Shown: positions 45,228-55,677 of the stretch, one piece after another
Numbering within the stretch: the first letter of the stretch is position 1
Layout: every line of letters starts with the position of its first letter
Assembly: GCF_024626475.1 (NCBI RefSeq)
Contig: NZ_JANKHH010000005.1
Coordinates: 62,001 to 126,000 of the forward strand
Length of the DNA: 64,000 nt
Direction of reading: 5' to 3'
DNA from: Parerythrobacter lacustris
Lineage (GTDB): Bacteria; Pseudomonadota; Alphaproteobacteria; Sphingomonadales; Sphingomonadaceae
Notes under the pieces: generated by a model
The model's input: only the letters and a program-made list of their open reading frames with translations
Database searches by the model: none
Told to the model about the DNA's origin: nothing
Made by a program: the position numbers and the translations under genes

Positions 45228-47024
45228 ATGTCGATTCTCTCCGACTACTCGGCCCAGATCGGGCTCCTGCTCCTGCTCGGGACCTTCGTTGCATTTGCCT
45301 TCGAGCGCCGCCCGCCGGTGGTCATCGCGATCGTCTCTGCGGCGGCGATGCTGGTGCTCGGCTATCTCTCTCCCAAGGAGATGCTTGGCACCTTCTCCAA
45401 TTCGGCGCCGATCACCATCGCGGCGATGTTCATCCTCTCCGCCGCGCTGCTGCGCACAGGCGCGCTGGAGGAAGTATCCGGCTGGGTCATCCGCCGCACC
45501 TTGCGCAAGCCGCGCCTAGCAACGGCGGAAATCGGGCTCGGCACCGTCGCCGCCTCGGCATTCATGAACAACACGCCGGTGGTGATCGTGATGATCCCGA
45601 TCGTCAAACGGCTGGCGCGGGTGCTCAAGATCGGCGCGACCCGCTTGCTGATACCGCTGTCCTACCTCACGATCCTGGGCGGCACGCTGACGCTGATCGG
45701 GACCTCGACCAACCTGCTGGTCGACGGCGTGGCGCAGGAAAACGGACAGGCGGCATTCGGCATCTTCGAGATTACCGCTGTCGGCATGGTCTCGCTGACG
45801 GCAGGCCTAGCGGTGATGCTGCTCCTCGGGCCGCTGGTTCTGCCCGATCGCGGGCCGCGACTGGGCGACGAAGAGCGCGAGAGCGACCTCTATCTCACCC
45901 ACCTGATCCTGCTGCCCACCAGCCGCTATGTCGGCCAGCGCCTGTCCGACACCAACTTTGCCCGCCGGCCCGGCTTGCGGATCCAGGCAATCCAGCGCGG
46001 GAACAATTTGCAACGCAAGGATGTGCTGCAAACGGTGCTGTTGGCCGGGGACCAGTTGGTGGTCGCGGCAAGCCCGGAGGAAATCGCCTCGCTCGCCGAG
46101 GCGCCCGATTTTCGCACCGGGCTGGTCGGTGTCGGCGGCGGCGTCGAAACCGCTCGCGACAAGCGCCCGGCAGACTTACGGGTGATCGAAGCGGTCGTAT
46201 CGGCGACCCATCCGGTGGTCGGCCAGCGGCTGGCCGAGATCCCGCTGCTTTCGCGCCTGCGCGTCCGCGTGCTCGGCCTGTCGCGCCCGCGCCACCTCGC
46301 GGGTCCGTCGCTCGCGCAGGCCCGCGTGCGGGCCGGCGACCGCCTGCTCATTGCGGCAGGCACCGATGCGGCACAAGCGCTGCAGGGCAATGTCCAGCTG
46401 ACTGCGGTAAGCGAATCCTCGGTTCGCTCCTTCCGCCGCGCCAAGGCCCCGATCGCGATCGCCACGCTCGCTGCGGTGGTCGTCGGGGCAGCGCTGTTCG
46501 GTCTCCCGATCGAAGCGCTCGCGGTCGGCGGCGTGGCGCTGGTACTGCTGTTCCACTGCATCGAGCCGAGCGACGCATGGGAGAGCCTCGACGGCAATAC
46601 GCTGGTGCTGATCTTCGCCATGCTCGCCTTCGGCAAGGGGCTGGACAATGCTGGCTCGATCGAACTGATCGTGGCGACCATCCAGCCGTGGATGGCGGCG
46701 AGCTCGCCGCTGATGCTGATTGTGGTGGTCTACGCGGTCACCAGCGTGATGACCGAAGCGATCAGCAACAATGCCATCGCAGTCATCATGACCCCGATCG
46801 CCATCGGGCTTGCGGAAGGGGCCGGGATCGACCCCCGCCCGCTGATCGTCGCGGTGATGTTCGGCGCGAGCGCGAGCTTCGCCACCCCGATCGGGTACCA
46901 GACCAATACGCTGGTCTATGGCGCGGCGAATTACCGCTTCGCCGACTTTGTGCGGATCGGGGTGCCGATGAACATCGGGGTCGGCATTGCGACCTCGCTC
47001 GCGATCTGGATGTTCTTCGCCTGA
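45228..47024 (+). CDS. SLC13-family permease with TrkA_C domains
   Basis: The 598-residue product has two sets of membrane helices around a soluble middle. GTSTNLLVDG and the second-half TEAISNNAIAVIMTPIAIGLA are the paired motifs of the DASS/SLC13 anion:sodium symporters, and the centre (~210-390) resembles two RCK_C/TrkA_C regulatory domains. Substrates may be dicarboxylates, sulfate or other anions. ATG at 45228 is chosen, as upstream in-frame starts precede the first helix. It diverges from the LuxR-like gene. Confidence 0.9.
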   Translation: MSILSDYSAQIGLLLLLGTFVAFAFERRPPVVIAIVSAAAMLVLGYLSPKEMLGTFSNSAPITIAAMFILSAALLRTGALEEVSGWVIRRTLRKPRLATAEIGLGTVAASAFMNNTPVVIVMIPIVKRLARVLKIGATRLLIPLSYLTILGGTLTLIGTSTNLLVDGVAQENGQAAFGIFEITAVGMVSLTAGLAVMLLLGPLVLPDRGPRLGDEERESDLYLTHLILLPTSRYVGQRLSDTNFARRPGLRIQAIQRGNNLQRKDVLQTVLLAGDQLVVAASPEEIASLAEAPDFRTGLVGVGGGVETARDKRPADLRVIEAVVSATHPVVGQRLAEIPLLSRLRVRVLGLSRPRHLAGPSLAQARVRAGDRLLIAAGTDAAQALQGNVQLTAVSESSVRSFRRAKAPIAIATLAAVVVGAALFGLPIEALAVGGVALVLLFHCIEPSDAWESLDGNTLVLIFAMLAFGKGLDNAGSIELIVATIQPWMAASSPLMLIVVVYAVTSVMTEAISNNAIAVIMTPIAIGLAEGAGIDPRPLIVAVMFGASASFATPIGYQTNTLVYGAANYRFADFVRIGVPMNIGVGIATSLAIWMFFA

Positions 47025-47042
47025 GCCGCTAGGGCGCAGCCC

Positions 47043-47747
47043 ATGACGGCATTCAAGGAAGGCGATCCGACCACGCTCAACCGGCTGTATGGGCGCAGCC
47101 AGGGCAAGCCCTTGCGCGCGCGCCAGCAGGAGCTTGTCGACAAACTGTTGCCGCAGATTGCGGTTCCGGTGGAAGGTCCGGTGACGGCGGAGCGGCTCTT
47201 CGGTCAGGACAGACCGCTGCATTTCGAGATCGGCTTCGGCGGCGGCGAGCACCTCGCCCATCGCGCCGACCTGTTGCCCGACCACGGTTTTATCGGGGCC
47301 GAGCCCTTCGTCAATGGCGTGGCGCAGGCGCTGACCCATATCGAGGAGCAGCGGCTGGCCAATGTCCGCCTGCATATGGGCGATGCGCTGGAGGTGCTGG
47401 CCCGCGTGCCCGATGGTGCGCTGACACAGCTATACCTGCTCCACCCCGACCCGTGGCCCAAGGCCAAGCACGCCAAGCGGCGGATGATGAACGACGGCCC
47501 CGTGCGGATGTTCGCCGCCAAGCTGAAGCCCGGCGGCGAATTTCGTTTCGGCACCGACCACCCGGTCTATCTGCGCCACGCGCTGATGGTGATGCAGCGC
47601 CATACCGATCTGTTCGACTGGCAGGTCGAAGGCCGCGATAGCTGGGAAGTACGCCCCTCCGGCTGGCCCGAGACGCGCTACGAGCACAAGGCGCGCACGG
47701 TTTACGGGCACGAGGTCTGGTACTTTCGATACCGGCGGCGCGGCTGA
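47043..47747 (+). CDS. trmB: tRNA (guanine-N7)-methyltransferase TrmB
   Basis: The 234-residue product has the SAM site EIGFGGGEHLAHRA and the family signature YLLHPDPWPKAKHAKRRMMND, with a catalytic Asp in the LLHPDPWPK strand. It places m7G46 in tRNA. ATG at 47043 follows the permease stop by 18 bases, and the next gene overlaps its stop by one base (TGATG). Confidence 0.96.
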   Translation: MTAFKEGDPTTLNRLYGRSQGKPLRARQQELVDKLLPQIAVPVEGPVTAERLFGQDRPLHFEIGFGGGEHLAHRADLLPDHGFIGAEPFVNGVAQALTHIEEQRLANVRLHMGDALEVLARVPDGALTQLYLLHPDPWPKAKHAKRRMMNDGPVRMFAAKLKPGGEFRFGTDHPVYLRHALMVMQRHTDLFDWQVEGRDSWEVRPSGWPETRYEHKARTVYGHEVWYFRYRRRG

Positions 47748-48448
47748 TGCGCTGGCTGGTCAGGGGGCTTGGCTATCTCGTCTGGCTGATCGCCAACTTT
47801 GCGTTGTTTGGTTTCGCCGGTTCGCTGGGCATCTTTCCCAATGGGTTCGTTGCCCTCCTCGCGGTCCTGCTGCTTAACTTTCCCGCGATCCTGATCCACG
47901 AACTGGGCCATGCGTGGATCGCCCACCTGCGCGGGGCGCATGTGCTCAAGATCGTCGCGCTGCCGTTCGGCTATGCGCCGTCCGAGCGCCGATTGCGGAT
48001 CGAGCGCCATGTGCCGAGCCGCGATATCGGCGGCTATGTCAGCTACATCTTTCGGCGGCGCGACGAGACCCGGCGGGACCGGGTGGCCATCGCCGTTGCG
48101 GGTCCGCTCGCGAACTTGCTGAGCGCGGCGCTGGTGATCGGCCTACTTTCCGGATGGCAGGCGACGCAGCCAGTCGAACCGACCGAGACTGCCCTCGTCG
48201 TAATCGTTCCTGGCGCGCCGGAGCAAGCACGGCCCGGCCGCTTTCCAAGCAACGAGGAAATCCGCGCGCTATTGGAAAAAGAGGGTGATCGGCGCCGCAG
48301 CGAAACCCTCCAAGGCACGGCGACCGGACTCGCATGGCTGTTCGCCGCGATTTCGATCATCCTCGGCCTCGCGAATCTCGTTCCAACGAAAGGTAGTGAC
48401 GGATCGGTGATCCTGCGCAACCTGATGCCGACGCGGAGAAAAGCCTAG
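47747..48448 (+). CDS. M50-family site-2-type membrane protease
   Basis: The 233-residue product has hydrophobic helices with LIHELGHAWIAH (HExxH zinc motif) in the second and a C-terminal NLVPTKGSDGS, resembling the NxxPxxxxDG motif that supplies the third zinc ligand. Length is near that of compact M50B proteases. The RCK-like or PDZ domain is absent. It may cut membrane-bound regulators; no anti-sigma substrate is evident. Its start overlaps trmB and its TAG shares a CTAG with maeB. Confidence 0.82.
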   Translation: MRWLVRGLGYLVWLIANFALFGFAGSLGIFPNGFVALLAVLLLNFPAILIHELGHAWIAHLRGAHVLKIVALPFGYAPSERRLRIERHVPSRDIGGYVSYIFRRRDETRRDRVAIAVAGPLANLLSAALVIGLLSGWQATQPVEPTETALVVIVPGAPEQARPGRFPSNEEIRALLEKEGDRRRSETLQGTATGLAWLFAAISIILGLANLVPTKGSDGSVILRNLMPTRRKA

Positions 48449-50706
48449 CCCACCACCCCCGCGCTCGCCAGCACGGCCAGCGTCAGCACTTCGGGCGCAA
48501 TCGCGGTCATCGGGGCGATCTGGACCGGCTTTTCCATCCCGATCAGCATCGGCCCGATGGTGTCATTGCCGGCCAGTTCGCGCAGCAGCTTGGCCGAGAG
48601 ATTGGCCGATTGCAGCCCCGGCATGATCAGCACATTGGCCGGACCCGACAGGCGGCTGAAGGGGTAGAGCGCCATTACCTTGGGGTTGAGCGCGGCATCG
48701 GGTGCCATTTCGCCTTCATATTCGAAGCCCGGATCATCCGTGTCTAGGATCGCGACCGCCTCGCGGATATTGGTCAGCCATTGGCCGCTTGGGTTGCCGA
48801 AGGTCGAATAGCTGAGGAAGGCCACGCGTGGTTCATGCCCCATGCGGCGGGCGACAGCGGCGGTTTCCTTGGCGATATGCGCCAGCTCGGGGGCCGAGGG
48901 GCGTTCGTTGATCGTCGTGTCGGCAAGGAAGGTGGTGTGGTTCTTGCCGATCAGCATATGAATGCCGAAGGGAATTGCACCCGGCTTGGGATCGAGCACC
49001 CGGTTCACTTCGCGAGCGGTTTGCGCAAAGGTGCGCGTGATACCGGAAATCAGCGCATCGCCATGCCCCAGCGCGACGAGCAGTGCGGCAAACACATTGC
49101 GTTCCTGATTGACCATCCGGCGCACGTCGCGTTCGGTGTAACCCTTCCGCTGCATTCGCGCATAGAGATAGTCGACCATCTCGGGAATATAGGGGCAATC
49201 CATCGAGTTCTGGATCTCGAAATCACCCGGATTGTCAGCCCCCAATTGGTGCAGTTTGTCAGCCACCGCCTTGGTCCGCCCGACCAGGATAGGCTTGCCA
49301 TAGCCGAAATCGCGGAACTGGATCGCAGCGCGCAGCACCACGTCTTCTTCCGCTTCGGCGAACACCACCCGCTTGGGATGGGCGCGGGCAATTTCATAGG
49401 TGTTGGTGAGTACCGAACTGGTCGGATTAAGCCGCGCCTTCAATTGCAGGCGGTAAGCATCCATGTCGGCAATCGGCGCCTTGGCCACCCCCGAATCCAT
49501 CGCCGCCTGCGCTACGGCGGAGGATACGACCTCCATCAGGCGCGGATCGAACGGAGCGGGAATGATATAGTCCGTGCCGAACTTGTGATTCTTGCCATAG
49601 GCGGCAGCAACCTCGTCCGGCACACGCTCACGCGCCAGCTGGGCGATCGCGCGCGCGGCAGCAACTTTCATCTCTTCGTTGATCGCGGTTGCCTGTACGT
49701 CAAGCGCGCCGCGGAAGATAAACGGGAAACCGAGGACATTGTTGACCTGGTTGGGAAAGTCCGAGCGGCCGGTGGCAATAATCGCATCGGGACGCACCGC
49801 CTTGGCCTCGTCAGGCATGATTTCAGGGGTCGGATTGGCCATCGCGAAAATGATCGGTCTATCCGCCATCTTCGCCACCCATTCGGGCCTGAGCGCCCCG
49901 GCCGCGCTCAGGCCCAGAAAGATATCCGCGCCAACCAACGCCTCTTCGAGGCTGGTGGCGTCGGTATCCACCGCATGCGCGCTCTTCCATTGGTCGAGGT
50001 TTTCGCGGTCGCGGGTGATCGGGCCGGAACGGTCGCACATGATCACATTGTCATGCCGCACACCCAGCGCCTTGATCAGCGCGGTGCACGCGATCGCCGC
50101 AGCTCCTGCGCCATTGACCACGATCTTCACATCCTTGAGATCGCGCCCGGTGATATGGCACGCGTTGAGCAGCCCGGCGGCAGAGATGATCGCGGTGCCG
50201 TGCTGGTCGTCGTGCATGATCGGGATGTTCATGCGTTCACGCAGGGCCGCCTCGATGATGAAGCACTCGGGTGCCTTGATGTCCTCGAGGTTGATCCCGC
50301 CGAAGGTCGGCTCCATCAGCGCGACCGCTTCGATGAACTTGTCGGGGTCTTCGGTGTCGAGCTCGATATCGATCGAATCGACATCGGCGAAGCGCTTGAA
50401 CAGGACCGCCTTGCCTTCCATCACCGGCTTCGAAGCGAGCGCGCCGAGATTGCCGAGGCCGAGGATCGCGGTGCCGTTGGAAATCACCGCGACGAGGTTC
50501 GAGCGCGCGGTGTACCGCGCGGCGAGCGAGGGATCGGCGGCGATCGCTTCGACCGGGACGGCCACGCCGGGCGAATAGGCGAGGCTGAGATCGCGCTGGG
50601 TTGCCATCGGCTTGGAGGCGATGATCTCGATCTTTCCGGGCCGGATCGTCTCGTGATAGAACAGCGCCTCGCGCGCGGTGAAGCTGCCCGGTTTTTCCTC
50701 ATCCAC
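48445..50706 (-). CDS. maeB: NADP-dependent malic enzyme, two-domain form
   Basis: The 753-residue product joins an N-terminal malic enzyme (residues 1-420: [33 protein letters not shown], and a [13 protein letters not shown]ossmann site) to a C-terminal phosphotransacetylase-like domain ([19 protein letters not shown] onward). This is the typical alphaproteobacterial MaeB/Tme layout; the C-terminal domain is thought regulatory and binds acetyl-CoA. It converts malate to pyruvate, CO2 and NADPH. The GTG at 50706 is the start. Confidence 0.95.
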   Translation of the reverse strand: MDEEKPGSFTAREALFYHETIRPGKIEIIASKPMATQRDLSLAYSPGVAVPVEAIAADPSLAARYTARSNLVAVISNGTAILGLGNLGALASKPVMEGKAVLFKRFADVDSIDIELDTEDPDKFIEAVALMEPTFGGINLEDIKAPECFIIEAALRERMNIPIMHDDQHGTAIISAAGLLNACHITGRDLKDVKIVVNGAGAAAIACTALIKALGVRHDNVIMCDRSGPITRDRENLDQWKSAHAVDTDATSLEEALVGADIFLGLSAAGALRPEWVAKMADRPIIFAMANPTPEIMPDEAKAVRPDAIIATGRSDFPNQVNNVLGFPFIFRGALDVQATAINEEMKVAAARAIAQLARERVPDEVAAAYGKNHKFGTDYIIPAPFDPRLMEVVSSAVAQAAMDSGVAKAPIADMDAYRLQLKARLNPTSSVLTNTYEIARAHPKRVVFAEAEEDVVLRAAIQFRDFGYGKPILVGRTKAVADKLHQLGADNPGDFEIQNSMDCPYIPEMVDYLYARMQRKGYTERDVRRMVNQERNVFAALLVALGHGDALISGITRTFAQTAREVNRVLDPKPGAIPFGIHMLIGKNHTTFLADTTINERPSAPELAHIAKETAAVARRMGHEPRVAFLSYSTFGNPSGQWLTNIREAVAILDTDDPGFEYEGEMAPDAALNPKVMALYPFSRLSGPANVLIMPGLQSANLSAKLLRELAGNDTIGPMLIGMEKPVQIAPMTAIAPEVLTLAVLASAGVVG

Positions 50707-50831
50707 GATTGAATCCCCCTCGGCTGGTTCCGTAACGTCGGCCCGGCTTAGCGAAGGCGGTTTCCAAGCGATAGGGGAAAGGCGACAGCTTGCCCTTCCC
50801 GAATCGGCGAGGCCCCGCTTTACCCGGCGGC

Positions 50832-53456
50832 ATGACGGGCAAGCCCACGCCGATGATGCAGCAGTATCACAGACTCAAGGCCGAGGCCGAAGGCTGCCTG
50901 CTGTTCTACCGCATGGGCGATTTCTTCGAGTTGTTCTTCGACGACGCGCGGCAGGCTGCGGCGATCCTCGACATCGCGCTCACCACCCGCGGCGAGCATG
51001 GCGGTGAAGCGGTGCCGATGTGCGGCGTACCGGTGCACGCGGCGGAAGGATATCTGGCGCGGCTGATCAAGGCGGGATGCCGGGTCGCCATCGCCGAACA
51101 GGTCGAGACGCCGGAAGAAGCAAAGGAGCGCGCGCGGCGCGAAGGTTCGCCGGTTTCGAAGGCGCTGGTGAAGCGCGATATCGTGCGCTTCGTCACCGCC
51201 GGGACGCTGACCGAAGAGGCGCTGCTCGAGCCGCGCCGCGCCAATGTGCTGGCGGCGGTGTGCGAAGTGCGCGGCGCGCTGGGGGTCGCGAGCGTCGATA
51301 TCTCGACCGGGCGGATGGAGCTGGAAAGCACCGCAACGAACAATCTCGGCGCAGCGCTGGCGCGTTTGGGTGCGAGCGAAATCGTCGTTCCGGAGGGTTG
51401 GTTCGAGGCCCCCGACGCCGCCTTCCAGCGCCCCCGCAGCGACTTCGCGAGCGAAGCAGGGGAACGGCGGCTCAAGACGGTACATGATGTCGCGACGCTC
51501 GACGCCTTCGGCGATTTCGACCGCGCGATGCTGGCAGCGGCGGGCGGGCTGATCGCCTATCTCGACCATGTCGGGCGCGGCAACCTGCCGCTGTTGCTGC
51601 CACCGGTCGCGCGTTCGGGCGAGCGGCATCTGGCGATGGACGAAGCGACCCGCACCAGCCTCGAAATCCTCGTCTCGCAGCAGGGCAGCCGGCAGGGCAG
51701 CCTCGTCGCTGCGATCGACCGCTGTTCGACCGGCGCCGGTGCGCGACTACTGGCGGAGGACCTCTCCGCCCCGTTGTGCGACCGCGACGCTATCGCGCAG
51801 CGGTTGCAGCTGGTGCAGTGGCTGTACGACGACCCGCTGCTGCGCGCCGACCTGCGGCAGGTGCTGCGCGCGCTGCCCGATATCGGCCGCGCTCTGGGGC
51901 GGATCGTCGCCGGGCGCGGCAGCCCGCGCGATCTGGGGCAGATTCGCGACGGTCTGGCCGAGGCGCGGCGCATCCGCGATGTACTCGCAACCAAACCAGA
52001 CCGCCCCGAGCTGCTCGAGCGGCTGCTGCCCGCGATGGGTGGGCACGGTGCGCTGGTCGACCATCTGCAGCGCGCGCTGGTGCCCTCCCCGCCGACCGAG
52101 CGGCAGAACGGCGGTTTCGTCGCCGAGGGCTACGATGCGGCACTCGACGCGCTGCGGCTGGTTTCGGGCAATGCCCGCCGCGCCATCGCCGCCCTCGAAG
52201 GCAAGTACCGCGGCGAGACCGGCATTGCCGCGCTCAAGATCCGGCACAACGGCGTGCTCGGCTATTTCATCGAAGTCCCGGCGCGGCACGCCGACGCGCT
52301 GATGGCGCCCGACAGCGGCTTCACCCATCGCCAGACCATGGCCGGCGCGGTGCGGTTCAATTCGCTCAGCCTGCACGAGGAAGCGGGCCGGATCGGCGAA
52401 GCGGGCGGACGCGGCATCGCGGCGGAAGAGGCGCATTTCGAGGAACTGGTCGGCGAAGTGGTGGCCACGCGAGAGACCATTGCGGCAGCCGCTGCGGCGC
52501 TGGCACGTATCGACGTCGCCGCCGGCCAGGCCGAGCGCGCTGCCGAGGGCGGCTGGTGCCGGCCCGAGATCGTCGAACACGCCTGCCTCGAAATCGTAGA
52601 TGGCCGCCACCCGGTGGTCGAGGCCGCGCTGGCTTCGAGCGGTGCGCGCTTCGTCGCCAACGATTGCCGTCTGTCGCCCGACGACCGGCTGTGGTTGATC
52701 GGCGGGCCGAACATGGGCGGCAAATCGACCTTCCTGCGCCAGAACGCTTTGATCGTCCTGCTGGCACAGGCAGGTGGCTTCGTTCCGGCAAGCGCCGCAA
52801 CCATCGGGCTGGTCGATCGGCTGTTCAGCCGGGTCGGCGCGTCGGACAATCTCGCGCGCGGACGCTCGACCTTCATGGTCGAGATGGTCGAAACCGCCGC
52901 CATCCTGGCGCAGGCGACGACACGCAGTTTCGTCATCCTCGACGAGGTCGGGCGCGGCACCTCGACCTACGACGGGCTGGCGCTGGCCTGGGCGGTGGTC
53001 GAGGCGGTGCACGAGACCAACCGCAGCCGCTGCCTGTTCGCGACGCATTACCACGAGCTGTCGCGTCTCGCCGAGAGCTGCGATGCGCTGTCGCTGCATC
53101 ATGTCCGCGCGCGCGAGTGGAAGGGCGACCTGGTGCTGCTCCACGAACTGGCCGAAGGACCGGCAGATCGCAGCTACGGCCTCGCAGTCGCCAAGCTGGC
53201 CGGAGTTCCCAAACCGGTCGTCGCGCGGGCGAAGTCGGTGCTCGACAGACTGGAGAAGGGTCGCGCCGAGACCGGCGGGATTGCTGCCGGGCTGGGAGAC
53301 CTGCCCTTGTTCGCGACTGCTTTCGCAGCAGAGCCCGAGACCAGCGACGGCTTGCGCGAACGTCTCGCAGCGCTCGACCTCGATGCACTCAGCCCCCGGG
53401 AGGCGCTCGACCTGCTTTACGAGCTCAAGCGCGAAGCCGGCAAAACCGAAACTTAA
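50832..53456 (+). CDS. mutS: DNA mismatch repair protein MutS
   Basis: The 874-residue product has the mismatch-reading Phe-X-Glu motif in GDFFELFFDDA, a connector and lever, then the ATPase with Walker A GPNMGGKSTFLRQ, Walker B VILDEVGRGTSTYDGLA and FATHYHEL. It recognises mismatches and recruits MutL. ATG at 50832 fits the family (TGKPTPMMQQYHRLK); a TTG at 50790 is possible but lacks conserved residues. It is not part of an operon with mutL in this window. Confidence 0.97.
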   Translation: MTGKPTPMMQQYHRLKAEAEGCLLFYRMGDFFELFFDDARQAAAILDIALTTRGEHGGEAVPMCGVPVHAAEGYLARLIKAGCRVAIAEQVETPEEAKERARREGSPVSKALVKRDIVRFVTAGTLTEEALLEPRRANVLAAVCEVRGALGVASVDISTGRMELESTATNNLGAALARLGASEIVVPEGWFEAPDAAFQRPRSDFASEAGERRLKTVHDVATLDAFGDFDRAMLAAAGGLIAYLDHVGRGNLPLLLPPVARSGERHLAMDEATRTSLEILVSQQGSRQGSLVAAIDRCSTGAGARLLAEDLSAPLCDRDAIAQRLQLVQWLYDDPLLRADLRQVLRALPDIGRALGRIVAGRGSPRDLGQIRDGLAEARRIRDVLATKPDRPELLERLLPAMGGHGALVDHLQRALVPSPPTERQNGGFVAEGYDAALDALRLVSGNARRAIAALEGKYRGETGIAALKIRHNGVLGYFIEVPARHADALMAPDSGFTHRQTMAGAVRFNSLSLHEEAGRIGEAGGRGIAAEEAHFEELVGEVVATRETIAAAAAALARIDVAAGQAERAAEGGWCRPEIVEHACLEIVDGRHPVVEAALASSGARFVANDCRLSPDDRLWLIGGPNMGGKSTFLRQNALIVLLAQAGGFVPASAATIGLVDRLFSRVGASDNLARGRSTFMVEMVETAAILAQATTRSFVILDEVGRGTSTYDGLALAWAVVEAVHETNRSRCLFATHYHELSRLAESCDALSLHHVRAREWKGDLVLLHELAEGPADRSYGLAVAKLAGVPKPVVARAKSVLDRLEKGRAETGGIAAGLGDLPLFATAFAAEPETSDGLRERLAALDLDALSPREALDLLYELKREAGKTET

Positions 53457-53482
53457 CGCCTTCGCGCTACCGACCACCGGTT

Positions 53483-53884
53483 ATGTCAAGCGAGCTGAGC
53501 AGTTTGAAGATGGCCGCAATGGCGCTTGCGGGGCTTGTTCTCGTGGGCGGTGCGGTGCTGGTCGATTCGGTTTCGGGCATCGGTACTTTCGGTCCGCGAG
53601 AGATCGATGAGCCGCGCCAGCCGCCCCCGGCCGGTCCGATCGGCGCGCCAAAGGGGCCGCCAGCAGGAGAGCCGGTCGTTCCGGTCGATCAAGCTGCCGC
53701 CATGGGGAGCGAAGATCAGCTTGCCGACAGCGGAGAGGGTTTCGATCCCACCGGCATCGATCCTACGGGCCTCGATCCGAGTCCGCAGGACGACAGTCAA
53801 GGCAACGTAGCCCGTCAGCCCGAACCGGTCGGCGTGCCAGTCGGCGCTCCGGTCGGTCCTGTGGTCGTGGGCGAGCCGCAATAG
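53483..53884 (+). CDS. small membrane-anchored proline-rich protein
   Basis: The 133-residue product has one hydrophobic helix near the N-terminus (LKMAAMALAGLVLVGGAVLV) and then a disordered, proline/glycine/aspartate-rich chain, for example PRQPPPAGPIGAPKGPPAG and a DPTGIDPTGLDP repeat. The helix may anchor or export it. No family is recognised. ATG at 53483 follows mutS by 26 bases. The frame was checked by hand, as it lies within a longer non-coding frame. Confidence 0.65.
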   Translation: MSSELSSLKMAAMALAGLVLVGGAVLVDSVSGIGTFGPREIDEPRQPPPAGPIGAPKGPPAGEPVVPVDQAAAMGSEDQLADSGEGFDPTGIDPTGLDPSPQDDSQGNVARQPEPVGVPVGAPVGPVVVGEPQ

Positions 53885-53894
53885 CGCGTCGACT

Positions 53895-54764
53895 CTACCG
53901 CGTAGGGGCCGGCAATTCGCCCGAATAGTCGTAGAAGCCGCGCCCGGTCTTGCGGCCCAGCCAACCGGCCTCGACATATTTCACCAGCAGCGGCGCAGGG
54001 CGGTACTTGCTGTCGCCGGTGGTGTTGTAGAGCACCATGATGATGTCGAGGCAGGTGTCGAGCCCGACAAAATCGGCCAGCTGCAACGGCCCCATCGGGT
54101 GGTTCAGGCCGAGCCGGCAGCCTTTGTCGATATCCTCTATATTGGCGGTCGACTGGCCGAGCACGAAGATCGCCTCGTTGATCATCGGCAGCAGGATGCG
54201 GTTGACCACGAAACCGGGCTCGTCCTGGCTCAGCACCACTTCCTTGCGCAGCCCTTCGGCGAAAGCCACGACTGCATCGGTCGTCGCTTGCGCGGTGGCG
54301 AGACCGGGGATCACCTCGATCAGACCCATTACGGGGACGGGATTGAAAAAGTGCAGACCGATGAAGCGCGCCGGATCGGGCGAATAGTTCGCCATCCGGG
54401 TGATCGGGATCGAGCTGGTGTTCGACGCAAGGATGGCATCACTACGCAGCACCTTGCCGGCAGCTTCGAAGATCGTCCGCTTGATCTCCTCGCGCTCGGT
54501 CGCAGCCTCGATGATCAGGTCCGCATCCGCCATCGGGCCGTATTCGGCGACCGGGGTAATCCGCGCGATGGTCGCCTCGGCCTGCGCGATATCGAGCTTG
54601 CCCTTGCCGACCAGTTTGCCGAGCGCGGCGTCGATACGGCCGACTGCGCGCTGCGCGAGGTCGAGGCTGACGTCCGACAGCAGCACGTCGTAGCCGAAGC
54701 CTGCAACTGTCTGCGCAATGCCGGAACCCATCTGGCCCGCGCCGATCACCGCCACCTGTTGCAT
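53895..54764 (-). CDS. 3-hydroxybutyryl/acyl-CoA dehydrogenase
   Basis: The 289-residue product has the NAD motif [15 protein letters not shown] and the catalytic histidine in [19 protein letters not shown] of the 3HCDH family, then the C-terminal helical domain starting [15 protein letters not shown]. It oxidises 3-hydroxyacyl-CoA in fatty acid or butanoate catabolism. ATG at 54764. The gene lies in a minus-strand run with the cobalamin adenosyltransferase, a common neighbour in sphingomonads. Confidence 0.95.
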   Translation of the reverse strand: MQQVAVIGAGQMGSGIAQTVAGFGYDVLLSDVSLDLAQRAVGRIDAALGKLVGKGKLDIAQAEATIARITPVAEYGPMADADLIIEAATEREEIKRTIFEAAGKVLRSDAILASNTSSIPITRMANYSPDPARFIGLHFFNPVPVMGLIEVIPGLATAQATTDAVVAFAEGLRKEVVLSQDEPGFVVNRILLPMINEAIFVLGQSTANIEDIDKGCRLGLNHPMGPLQLADFVGLDTCLDIIMVLYNTTGDSKYRPAPLLVKYVEAGWLGRKTGRGFYDYSGELPAPTR

Positions 54765-54825
54765 CGCATCAATCCCTTCGCACTCGCAGCAAAATGCGGG
54801 TGTTAGCGGCGGTGATCGGCCTTGG

Positions 54826-55395
54826 CTAGCGGTTTGCTCCGGGCACCCATTTCACATCGCGCGCACCGTTTTCGTTGAGCATGCGGGCGAACACGAAGAG
54901 GTAGTCCGACAGGCGGTTGATATAGGCGAGCGCCGCCGGATTAACCGCCTCCTCCGCCGCGAGCCGCGACATCGCGCGTTCGGCCCGGCGGACGGTGGCG
55001 CGGGCGACATGCGCGCGGGCCGCAGTGTCCGAGCCGCCGGGAAGGATGAAACTGTCGAGCGGGGCGATATGCGCATTGAGCGTGTCGATCGCCGCTTCGA
55101 GCCATTCGACCTGCGACGGTACGATCCGCAGAACCATTTCGGAGGGCGCGAAATCGCCGCCCGGGGTGGCGAGGTCTGCACCGAGATCGAACAGGTCATT
55201 CTGGATGCGGTACAGATCCTGCGCGAAATCGCTCGCCGCGAGCAGCGAGCCGACCCAGCCGATCACGCTGTTCGCCTCGTCGACTTCGCCGATAGCGTCG
55301 ATCCGCGCGCCATGCTTGGGCGCGCGCGACCCGTCGACCAGCCCGGTCGAGCCATCGTCACCGGTGCGGGTGTAGATCTTGTTGAGCTTGACCAT
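54826..55395 (-). CDS. cob(I)alamin adenosyltransferase, PduO type
   Basis: The 189-residue product fits Pdu[24 protein letters not shown] at the start (ATP site), SFILPGGS and [15 protein letters not shown] with the conserved arginine-aspartate pair. It adenosylates corrinoids to make coenzyme B12, needed by methylmalonyl-CoA mutase. It lies between the twin-TM gene and the dehydrogenase on the same strand with 33- and 61-base gaps. Confidence 0.94.
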   Translation of the reverse strand: MVKLNKIYTRTGDDGSTGLVDGSRAPKHGARIDAIGEVDEANSVIGWVGSLLAASDFAQDLYRIQNDLFDLGADLATPGGDFAPSEMVLRIVPSQVEWLEAAIDTLNAHIAPLDSFILPGGSDTAARAHVARATVRRAERAMSRLAAEEAVNPAALAYINRLSDYLFVFARMLNENGARDVKWVPGANR

Positions 55396-55428
55396 CCGGC
55401 CTCTCCCCCAGACGCCGCCTATGCTGCG

Positions 55429-55668
55429 TCAGCCGCGTCCGCCGCCCATCGCCAGCAGGATCGCCACTACGACGATCGCCAGCGCCTGATACTTGATGCG
55501 CGCGAACATCGCCTTGTTCTGCAAAAGCTGCATTTCGGTGACGGTCTCGCCTTCGCCGGTCTCAAGGTCGATCTTGGTGGTCTTGAGAAAGGCCACGATC
55601 CCCTTGATCAGCGAATAGAGCACCATGGCCATCAGGCCGACGAGGACGATGATCAGGATCGGGGTCAT
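55429..55668 (-). CDS. twin-transmembrane small protein (HIG1-like)
   Basis: The 79-residue product has two hydrophobic helices (ILIIVLVGLMAMVLYSLI and ALAIVVVAILLAMGGG) joined by a polar loop containing TEMQLLQNKAMFARIKYQ, which resembles the HIG1/twin-TM families often found beside cobalamin adenosyltransferase in alphaproteobacteria. Related HIG1 proteins attach to respiratory complexes; this is only suggestive here. Confidence 0.7.
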   Translation of the reverse strand: MTPILIIVLVGLMAMVLYSLIKGIVAFLKTTKIDLETGEGETVTEMQLLQNKAMFARIKYQALAIVVVAILLAMGGGRG

Positions 55669-55677
55669 GCATGGTAT